DNA of 6,128 nt, taken from DATKNA01 sp035541595 (GTDB lineage: Bacteria > Actinomycetota > Actinomycetes > Actinomycetales > Kineosporiaceae). The position numbers and the translations under genes were made by a program. The notes under the pieces were generated by a model, which saw nothing but the letters and a program-made list of their open reading frames with translations, was not told where the DNA came from and made no database searches. Within the stretch, counting starts at the first letter, position 1, and each line of letters begins with the position of its first letter. The stretch covers positions 1-6,128 of the forward strand of contig DATKNA010000105.1 in the NCBI GenBank assembly GCA_035541595.1. The letters are read 5' to 3'. Below are positions 1 to 5,271 of the stretch, piece by piece.

Positions 1-863
1 ACTGAGCAGGTCAGCCAGGCGGGCTCGGACCAGCGCGCCTCGAGCCTGACCCGGTACCGTCGCCCGGCGACGGCGACGTCCACGGTCCACCGGGGGTCCT
101 CCCCCCGCGCGCGCACCACATGGAGCGCTCCCAGCCCGTCCTCGCCCGTCGCCACCGCGACGTGGTGCAGCGCCGCCTGCTCGACCAGCGGCCGGCCCGC
201 CCGCCCCCGCGAATGCTCGAGGTCCAGCCGGCCGGCGTCGTACCGGCGCAGGGTGGCCACCGCGGTGTCCGGGTCGAGCCCGCCGAACATCTCGCCCCGG
301 GGCAGGACCAGCAGGTTCGCGGCGAACCGGTCGCCGCCGACGTGCGAGCACTCCCACACGTCCCATCCCGTGGCGCGCGCGGCGACCGCCAGGGCGACGG
401 GCCGGCCCCGCACCGCGCAGCACAGGTCGTGCCGCCCCTGGGTGCAGACCAGGGCCAACCGGGACGGGCCTGGAGCGTCCGGTGCGGCGTCGCGGGCGCC
501 GGAGGGGGCCAGGTCGACCTCGAGCAGCTCGTGCTCGTGCCGCCACCGGCCCCAACGGGTCGCCTCCCGCCCCGGCCGGGTGTCGACCAGCGCCCAGGCG
601 CGCGGGGAGTCCTCCGGCGGCTGGGAGTGCCGGCCCGGCCGGCGCACGAGCAGGACCCGGACGCCGGCACGTTCGGCGACGTCCGCGAGCCGGCCGCTGG
701 CGTAGCGGTCGAGGCGACTGTCCGTGGGCCCGACGCGGCCCCAGGGCCCGGGCACCTCCACGAGCAGGAAGCGGACGGCCGGGGGCGCCGTGGCGAACAT
801 CGGATCGCGGCGCGCACGGGCACCGTCGGAGCAGCGCGGTCGCGCCGCCGGGTCGGGAATCAC
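1..863 (-). CDS. Sucrase/ferredoxin-like thioredoxin-fold protein (3' end outside window)
   Basis: There are 287 full codons in the window and the frame is still open at the left edge. The product matches the sucrase/ferredoxin-like family, proteins with a thioredoxin-like [2Fe-2S] ferredoxin fold. Visible features, numbered from the GTG at 863: Cys11 in RCSDGARARRDP, ATAPPAVRFLLVEVPGPWG (24-42), the cysteine motif CTQGRHDLCC (140-149) and WECSHVGGDRFAANLLVLP (170-188). Cys140, Cys148, Cys149 and Cys172 are candidate cluster ligands. The GTG start is preferred to the ATG at 800 because it keeps the conserved N-terminal Cys/Ser/Arg segment; no clear ribosome binding site helps decide. The gene begins 10 bases after the oxygenase stop, so the two are probably co-transcribed. 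An electron-transfer role serving the oxygenase is possible but inferred, since 2-oxoglutarate oxygenases do not strictly need one. Confidence 0.85.
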   Translation of the reverse strand, partial: MIPDPAARPRCSDGARARRDPMFATAPPAVRFLLVEVPGPWGRVGPTDSRLDRYASGRLADVAERAGVRVLLVRRPGRHSQPPEDSPRAWALVDTRPGREATRWGRWRHEHELLEVDLAPSGARDAAPDAPGPSRLALVCTQGRHDLCCAVRGRPVALAVAARATGWDVWECSHVGGDRFAANLLVLPRGEMFGGLDPDTAVATLRRYDAGRLDLEHSRGRAGRPLVEQAALHHVAVATGEDGLGALHVVRARGEDPRWTVDVAVAGRRYRVRLEARWSEPAWLTCS

Positions 864-873
864 GTCGCCGGAA

Positions 874-2127
874 TCACTCGGTCGTGACGACGGCGGAGCG
901 TAGCAAGGTCCGGGCCACGTCCAGCCGGGCGGCGTCGTCCATGGCGTCGTCATCGCCGGAGGCCAGCTCGGACACGCTGAGCACGTCCCCGGCCAGCAGC
1001 CGACGCAGGCCTCGCTCGACCGAGGTGGGCAGGGTGAGCGTGGTCTCCGCGGTCGCCACGACGATCTCGCCCCCGCTCACCTCGACGTCCGCGGCGAGCG
1101 ATCGGCGCCAGCGCAGCCGGGTCCCGAGATCGACGACCGAGAGCGCCCGCGCCAGCGCGACGGGGCCGACGGGCTCGGCGCGGGAGGCGTCCTCGGCGAG
1201 CCGGCGCAGGCGGCGAACGACGGGCCCGACGTGCGCGTCCTCCTGCAGGGCCGCCCGCAGCGAGTCGATGGTCTCCTGCAGCTCCAGCCCGACCGCGCCG
1301 GGGTCGGTGACGTCGATGCCGAGCGGGAGCGGCACGCGCAACGCCTCCACGTCCTCGAGCGCGTGGAGCAGGCCTGCGAGCAGGTGAGTCCTGCTCCAGA
1401 CGTGGACGCCGACCGTGAGGTGCGCGCTGGTCTCGCCGAGCGCCTGGGCCGCGTGCACGAAGCCGGCCGGCAGGTAGAGGGCGTCCCCGGGCCGCAGCAC
1501 GACGTCGAGCACAGGGTCGGTTCGTGCGGCGGCCTCGACCGCCGCCCTGCGGTCGCCCCACGGCTGGTCGCGGGTGGGGTGGCGCAGGACCGGCTCGTGC
1601 ACGATCCACCGCTTCTGGCCCGCCACCTGCAGGACGAAGACGTCGTGCACATCGTAGTGGTCCCCGAAGCCCCGCGCCTGCGCCGGCGTGACGTAGGCGT
1701 TGACCTGCACCGGGTGGCCGAGGTCGCGGGTCAGCGCCTGGGCGAAGTCGATCAGCGGCGGGTGCGTGCGGTGCAGGCCCTGCAGCACGATCGTCGCGCC
1801 GTCCGCGAACAGCCGGGCGAGTGCGGCGTCGTCCACCTGGTCGGCGATGGTGGCGCCGACACCTCCGCTGCGGGTGAACCGGGACGCCGAGAACGTCTGC
1901 CCGTCGCGGGCGACTCGGAGGAAGGGCGTTCGCAGGCCCTGCCGGGAGATGAGGTGGTCGACGGTGTCGAGGTCGAGCAGGTCATCGAACCCCGTGCGGA
2001 GCTGCTCCCTGGTGCTGAGCGAGCACTCACGGCCCCAGACGCGCTCGGCGAAGACGTCAGGCGCGAGGTGCGTGCAGCGCCGGAGGGTGGGCCGGTCGGC
2101 ACCGGCCTCGCCCCGGGCACCCGTCAC
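874..2127 (-). CDS. Cupin_4/JmjC-domain Fe(II)/2-oxoglutarate oxygenase
   Basis: The 417-residue product resembles the cupin_4 family, which includes ribosomal oxygenases such as YcfD/RoxA, MINA53 and NO66. These use Fe(II), O2 and 2-oxoglutarate to hydroxylate Arg or His side chains in proteins. From the GTG start, iron ligands are His157 and Asp159 (H-Y-D in GDHYDVHD) and the distal His225 at the end of RPGDALYLPAGFVH (212-225). Lys172 in GQKRW may bind 2-oxoglutarate. Other family-like segments are LQGLHRTHPPL (115-125) and VNAYVTP (142-148). The last 100 or so residues look like the winged-helix-type C-terminal domain of this family. The frame is open upstream to a GTG at 2295, but that adds 56 residues of Thr/Pro/Ala/Arg repeat which is the out-of-frame reading of the peptide array. 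I therefore place the start at 2127, with 2133 as alternative. Its substrate may be the upstream peptide (inference), or a ribosomal protein as in known relatives. Confidence 0.88.
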   Translation of the reverse strand: MTGARGEAGADRPTLRRCTHLAPDVFAERVWGRECSLSTREQLRTGFDDLLDLDTVDHLISRQGLRTPFLRVARDGQTFSASRFTRSGGVGATIADQVDDAALARLFADGATIVLQGLHRTHPPLIDFAQALTRDLGHPVQVNAYVTPAQARGFGDHYDVHDVFVLQVAGQKRWIVHEPVLRHPTRDQPWGDRRAAVEAAARTDPVLDVVLRPGDALYLPAGFVHAAQALGETSAHLTVGVHVWSRTHLLAGLLHALEDVEALRVPLPLGIDVTDPGAVGLELQETIDSLRAALQEDAHVGPVVRRLRRLAEDASRAEPVGPVALARALSVVDLGTRLRWRRSLAADVEVSGGEIVVATAETTLTLPTSVERGLRRLLAGDVLSVSELASGDDDAMDDAARLDVARTLLRSAVVTTE

Positions 2128-2132
2128 GTCCA

Positions 2133-2136
2133 CCTC
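2133..2136 (-). promoter_or_regulatory. Ribosome binding site of the JmjC oxygenase gene, overlapping the peptide stop
   Basis: GAGG on the minus strand is 5 bases before the GTG at 2127. It shares bases with the TGA stop (2137-2135) of the repeat peptide, so ribosomes ending the peptide are placed to start the oxygenase. A second GTG at 2133, one base after the stop, is in the same frame but has no such site. Confidence 0.55.
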
Positions 2137-2359
2137 AGCGAGCTGCGCCACGGTCGGCCCCGCCGTCGGCGCCACCGTCCGCGCCCCCGTCGGCCCCGCC
2201 GTCCGCGCCCCCGTCGGCCCCGCCGTCCGCGCCACCGTCCGCGCCCCCGTCGGCGCCACCGTCCGCGCCACCGTCGGCCCCGTCGTCAGCGCCACGATCG
2301 TGATCGCCGCTCACGCCGCCGTCCGCAGATCCTTCGGTGTCGAACTGGCTGTCGTCCAT
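2135..2359 (-). CDS. 74-residue acidic Gly-Ala-Asp repeat peptide, candidate modified-peptide precursor
   Basis: No family is recognised. The peptide has an N-terminal segment of about 22 residues (MDDSQFDTEGSADGGVSGDH then DR). It is followed by thirteen four-residue units at residues 23-74: GADD, ten exact GADG units, GADR and GAAR. Composition is extreme: 19 Asp, one Glu, three Arg and one His, with no Cys or Lys and one aromatic residue (Phe6). No signal peptide or membrane segment is seen. Three things argue that it is a real gene: an AAGGAG site 5 bases before the ATG, third-position-only variation between repeat units, and a stop codon overlapping the ribosome binding site of the JmjC oxygenase gene. 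A leader-plus-repeated-core layout beside a peptide-hydroxylase-type enzyme suggests a ribosomally made, post-translationally modified peptide, with Asp (or the Arg/His residues) as possible target. It could instead be an acidic metal-binding or disordered accessory protein. The gene call is fairly sure; the function is inference. Confidence 0.78.
   Translation of the reverse strand: MDDSQFDTEGSADGGVSGDHDRGADDGADGGADGGADGGADGGADGGADGGADGGADGGADGGADGGADRGAAR
2138..2293 (-). repeat. Thirteen 12-base tandem units encoding Gly-Ala-Asp-X
   Basis: The array occupies the C-terminal two thirds of the small peptide gene, with consensus GGN GCN GAC GGN. The ten central GADG units vary at the third base of the Gly and Ala codons, while first and second positions and the GAC codon stay fixed. 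The first unit ends in GAC (Asp) and the last two end in CGT and CGC (Arg), so degeneration is confined to the array edges. Because the period is a multiple of three, the other frames also stay open and give low-complexity Thr/Ala/Pro/Val/Arg shadows. Confidence 0.93.
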
Positions 2360-2364
2360 GTCCA

Positions 2365-2370
2365 CTCCTT
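2365..2370 (-). promoter_or_regulatory. Strong ribosome binding site of the repeat peptide gene
   Basis: AAGGAG on the minus strand is followed by the 5-base spacer TGGAC and then ATG at 2359. This is the best Shine-Dalgarno sequence I found in the window. It decides the start: a GTG at 2365 lies in the same frame but overlaps the site itself, so it is unlikely to be used. Confidence 0.85.
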
Positions 2371-2593
2371 CGTGGCCGCTCCCGGCGGCTCGCCCAAGAC
2401 GTCGATCAGAGCTGGGGCGGCCTGCCCCCGGCAGGGCCCGCCGCCACCCCGCACGCTATGACCATCAGGTCGAGGACGCAGGTCGGGCCCGGCGCGTCGC
2501 GGCCGACGCCGGCCGACGCCGCAGGATGTCACCCTCGACCCGACCGCGCGTTCCCAACGCCGGCGCGCCTACCCCTCCGTTACCCTCCGTCGT
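2371..2593. other. Intergenic region holding the presumed promoter of the peptide-oxygenase operon
   Basis: This gap separates the dipeptidase operon from the peptide operon, both on the minus strand. I see no gene in it. It holds a perfect 10-base tandem repeat (GGCCGACGCC at 2501-2510 and 2511-2520) and a 12-base interrupted palindrome GACCATCAGGTC (2460-2471). Next to the palindrome is a minus-strand TAGCGT (2457-2452), which fits the actinobacterial -10 pattern TAnnnT, but no convincing -35 stands at the right distance. A short GC-rich hairpin (CCTGCC/GGCAGG, 2421-2435) would lie in the leader RNA. Promoter and operator roles are guesses from position. Confidence 0.4.
2544..2563 (-). terminator. 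Weak hairpin downstream of the dipeptidase, possible terminator
   Basis: Arms CCG(C)GCGTT and AACGCCGG pair over 8 base pairs with one bulged base and a CCC/GGG loop, starting about 30 bases after the dipeptidase stop. There is no T tract on the transcript side, so it is not a classical intrinsic terminator. In DNA this GC-rich it could be chance. Confidence 0.22.
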
Positions 2594-2608
2594 CTACCCT
2601 CCGTCGTC
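2581..2608 (-). repeat. Two-copy 14-base tandem repeat across the dipeptidase stop codon
   Basis: Two exact, adjacent copies of the plus-strand unit TACCCTCCGTCGTC lie at 2581-2594 and 2595-2608, followed by a degenerate partial copy at 2570-2580. The first copy in the reading direction encodes the last residues FDDGG of the dipeptidase and supplies its TAG stop. The second copy is untranslated. It looks like a local slippage duplication. Confidence 0.85.
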
Positions 2609-3844
2609 GAACCAGGCGCGCTCCTGCGGGCCACCGACAGCCACCTCCTCGGCCTCACGCAGGGCACGCAGCACGTTGCGTCCGGCGAGGCGGCGCAGCT
2701 CGTCGTCGCTCCACCGGCGGGCGCGCAGCTCGGCGAACAGCGCGGGATAGGCCGCCACGTCCTCGAGCCCGACCGGGAGCACGTCCACGCCGTCGAAGTC
2801 ACCGCCGATGCCGACGTGGTCGACACCGGCGACCTCGCGGACGTGGTCGACATGGTCCGCGACGTCCACCAGGGTGGCCGTCGGGGCGGGATGCGCCTCG
2901 CGCCACGCGGCCCGCAGGAGGTCGACCTCGCCCGGGGAGTCCGGGTACTCCGCCCGCCAGGCGCGCTCGGCCTCGGCGAGCTCGAGCCACACCTCGGCGA
3001 CCGGCTGCGAGACGAACCCGGGCACGAACGTCACCATGCACACGCCCCCGTTGACGCGCAGCCGCTGCAGCACGTCGTCCGGCACGTTGCGCGGGTGGTC
3101 GCACAGCGCGCGGGCGCCGGAATGGCTGAAGATCACGGGAGCGACCGTGGCCGCCAGGGCGTCCCGCATGGTCGACGGCGCGACGTGCGACAGGTCGACG
3201 AGCATGCCCAACCGGTTCATCTCCTGCACGACCTCGACGCCGAACGCGGTGAGCCCGCCGTGTCGCGGCTCGTCCATCGCCGAGTCCGCCCAGGACGTCG
3301 CGTGGTTGTGGGTCAGCGTCATGTACCGCGCCCCGAGCGCGTACATCATCCGCAGCGCGCCGAGCGAGTCCCCGATCGAGTGCCCGCCCTCGATCCCGGC
3401 CAGCGAGGCGACGCGCCCGGAGCCCGCGACCCGGACCACCGCCTCGGCCGTGAGCGCCAGGCCGAGGTCGGCCGGGTAGCGGGCGACGAGCCGGTGGAAG
3501 GCGTCGAGTTGCTCGAGCGTGGCCGTCACGGCCTCGTGCCCGGGGAGGTCGGACGGCACGTAGAGCGACCAGAACTGAGCGCCGACGCCGCCGGCGTGCA
3601 GCCGGCGCAGGTCGGTGTGCAGCCCCGGCGCGGGCCGGGCGAGATCCAGGCGGTCGAAGTCGTAACCGACCCGCAGCCGCAGCAGCCACAACAGGTCGTT
3701 GTGCCCGTCGACCAGCGGCGCGTCGCGGAGCAGGCTCCGCAGGTCCTCGTGGCCGGCGGTCGGCCAGCCGACACCCGTGACGGGGTCGCCCGTGCCGTGC
3801 CCGACGGTGCGGCCGGCACCAGGCCCGGGCGCGCCCGCCGTCAT
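2594..3844 (-). CDS. Membrane dipeptidase-type metallohydrolase, peptidase family M19
   Basis: This 416-residue protein belongs to the M19 renal dipeptidase family, a binuclear zinc amidohydrolase fold that cleaves dipeptides and sometimes other amide substrates. All expected residues are visible: the H-x-D pair His48/Asp50 in DGHNDLL, bridging Glu152 in GIEGGHS, His179 in LTHN (substrate contact), His220 in VDLSHV, His241 in FSHSGA, Arg252 in HPRNVPDD, and Asp349 in GIGGDFDG. Spacing closely follows mammalian DPEP1. The first 40 or so residues are a Gly/Pro-rich extension with no hydrophobic core, so a cytoplasmic enzyme is likely. The start is the ATG at 3844, which overlaps the DUF1116 stop as ATGA. 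There is no good Shine-Dalgarno, so translation probably depends on coupling. The frame continues open far upstream through the DUF1116 gene, but that part is a GC-rich shadow. The substrate is unknown; the operon suggests an amide or ureide-related compound rather than a general dipeptide. Confidence 0.93.
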   Translation of the reverse strand: MTAGAPGPGAGRTVGHGTGDPVTGVGWPTAGHEDLRSLLRDAPLVDGHNDLLWLLRLRVGYDFDRLDLARPAPGLHTDLRRLHAGGVGAQFWSLYVPSDLPGHEAVTATLEQLDAFHRLVARYPADLGLALTAEAVVRVAGSGRVASLAGIEGGHSIGDSLGALRMMYALGARYMTLTHNHATSWADSAMDEPRHGGLTAFGVEVVQEMNRLGMLVDLSHVAPSTMRDALAATVAPVIFSHSGARALCDHPRNVPDDVLQRLRVNGGVCMVTFVPGFVSQPVAEVWLELAEAERAWRAEYPDSPGEVDLLRAAWREAHPAPTATLVDVADHVDHVREVAGVDHVGIGGDFDGVDVLPVGLEDVAAYPALFAELRARRWSDDELRRLAGRNVLRALREAEEVAVGGPQERAWFDDGG

Positions 3845-5271
3845 GCCGGCACCAGCGGGGGAGCCGACTCGGCGAGGGCGGCGAGCGCGGCGGTGAACAC
3901 CTGGGCGGGTGGCGTGACGAGGCCGGCGCCCACCTGGCCGGTCCCGGCGACGCGTCCGGCCATCCCGGTGTTGATCTGCGGCAGCACGCCGGTCCGGACG
4001 ACGGCGGCGACGTCGATGCCGGTCGGAGTTCCCCGGAACTCCAGGACGGGTATGCCGAACGCGGGGTTCTCCGCGAGAGTGATCTCGTACATTCGCCGGG
4101 TGGTGGCGAGCGCGAACGGCACGTCGCCGCCGACGAACCGGACGATGGCCGGTGCGGCGGCCATCGCGAAGCCGCCGATGCCCGCGGTCTCGGTGATGGC
4201 GGAGTCGCCGATGTCGGGGTTGGCGTCGTCGGGCCCGTAGTCGCCCAGGTACAGCCCCTCCGGGACGGTCGCCGGACGGGTGAACCACTCCTCGCCCGTG
4301 CCGGAGACCTGGATCCCGAAGTCCGTGCCGTTGCGCGCCATGGCGACGACCACCGACGACCCCGGGACGTCGCGGGCGGCGTCCGCGGCGAGCTTGCAGG
4401 CGGGCATGGCGAGGTTGAGGAAGAAGTGGTCGTTGCCGGCGACGAAGGCCGCTGCGCGGGCGATGTCCGTCCGGGGGAACGGCGAGTCGATCATCGCCGG
4501 CAGGAGCTCCCGGAGCAGCATGAGCGTCCCGGCGCGGTTCCGGTTGTGCCCCTCGTCCCCCATCTGGAGCATCTGCGCGACGATCGCCTTGACGTCGACG
4601 CCGCCGGCGGCGTCGCGAACCGTGCGCACCGCGGAGGCCAGCAACGGCCCGAGGACGTCGGCCATCCACCGCAACCGGTCGAGGACCTCCGGGCCGTAGG
4701 CCCCGTATCGCAGCACCGCGCCGAGACCCTCGTTGAGCGGGCACCAGGCCCGGCCGTCGTGCACCGGGTCCTCGAGTTCGAAGACCCACATGGAGGGGGA
4801 GACGACGCCGGCCATCGGCCCCACGGCGTGCCGATGGTGGCAGGGCTCCAGCGTGATCCCCTCCCCCGCCGACAGCGTCGCGGCGGCCTCGTCGGGGTCC
4901 GCCGCCAGCCCTTCGAAGACCATCGCCCCCTGCAGCGCCCCGCGCAGCGGTCCGGACGCCCGGTGCCAGTCGATCGGCGGGCCCGCGTGCAGGAACGTGC
5001 CGCGCTCCAGCCCCAGCGCCTCCCGGGCGGGCCGGACGTCGACCAGTCGGGCCCCGGCGGCCAGCATGCGGCCGACGGCGGTGGCGTTGGCGTCGGCGCG
5101 GCGGGGGTCGCCCAGGACCCGGTCGAGGGGGTCCTCCACGCCGTGGCCGGCGCCCAGCGGCGGCCCCCAGTCGACCGTCGCCACCTCGACCGCCTGAGCT
5201 CGCAGGGCCTCGGCGAACAGCGCGACGCCGGTCGCGACGACCGTCGGCTCCCCCTCGAGCAGCCGGCTCAT
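3841..5271 (-). CDS. DUF1116 family protein (AllG/YlbE-like)
   Basis: The product has 476 residues, somewhat longer than E. coli YlbE/AllG (about 420). Residues 1-40 resemble the short FdrA-like alpha/beta segment often found at the N-terminus of these proteins (ALFAEALRAQ, then VDWGPP). The DUF1116 core follows, with GPMAGVVSPSMWVFELED (151-168), QMGDEGHNRNRAG (236-248), GNDHFFLNLAMPACKL (279-294), MARNGTDFGIQVSG (311-324), the Asp-rich GDYGPDDANPDIGDSA (343-358) and LPQINTGMAGRVAGTG (430-445). No signal peptide or membrane helix is evident, so it is probably cytoplasmic. In E. coli the family is a subunit of the FdrA/YlbE/YlbF system that handles oxamate from allantoin breakdown, and the coupled FdrA gene suggests a related complex here. 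The start is the ATG at 5271, backed by AGGGAG 7 bases upstream. The stop overlaps the next gene's ATG as ATGA. Family is confident; exact reaction is not. Confidence 0.92.
   Translation of the reverse strand: MSRLLEGEPTVVATGVALFAEALRAQAVEVATVDWGPPLGAGHGVEDPLDRVLGDPRRADANATAVGRMLAAGARLVDVRPAREALGLERGTFLHAGPPIDWHRASGPLRGALQGAMVFEGLAADPDEAAATLSAGEGITLEPCHHRHAVGPMAGVVSPSMWVFELEDPVHDGRAWCPLNEGLGAVLRYGAYGPEVLDRLRWMADVLGPLLASAVRTVRDAAGGVDVKAIVAQMLQMGDEGHNRNRAGTLMLLRELLPAMIDSPFPRTDIARAAAFVAGNDHFFLNLAMPACKLAADAARDVPGSSVVVAMARNGTDFGIQVSGTGEEWFTRPATVPEGLYLGDYGPDDANPDIGDSAITETAGIGGFAMAAAPAIVRFVGGDVPFALATTRRMYEITLAENPAFGIPVLEFRGTPTGIDVAAVVRTGVLPQINTGMAGRVAGTGQVGAGLVTPPAQVFTAALAALAESAPPLVPA

Noticed and set aside
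11..823. Minus-strand open frame of 270 residues rich in Arg, Pro, Ser and Cys
   Set aside because: The sucrase/ferredoxin-like protein occupies another minus-strand frame across the same stretch and has clear motifs there. This frame has none.
120..887. Plus-strand open frame of 255 residues
   Set aside because: It is antisense to the sucrase/ferredoxin-like gene and shows no domain or ribosome binding site.
2138..2293. RTX-type calcium-binding repeat
   Set aside because: RTX units are nonapeptides of the form GGxGxDxxx. The units here are four residues long and lack the hydrophobic position.
2138..2293. CRISPR array
   Set aside because: The 12-base units are directly adjacent with no spacers, and they encode a regular peptide.
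1231..3054. Plus-strand open frame of 607 residues
   Set aside because: It is antisense to the oxygenase, peptide and dipeptidase genes, is Arg/Pro-rich with no recognisable domain, and spans an intergenic gap. This is typical of stop-poor GC-rich DNA.
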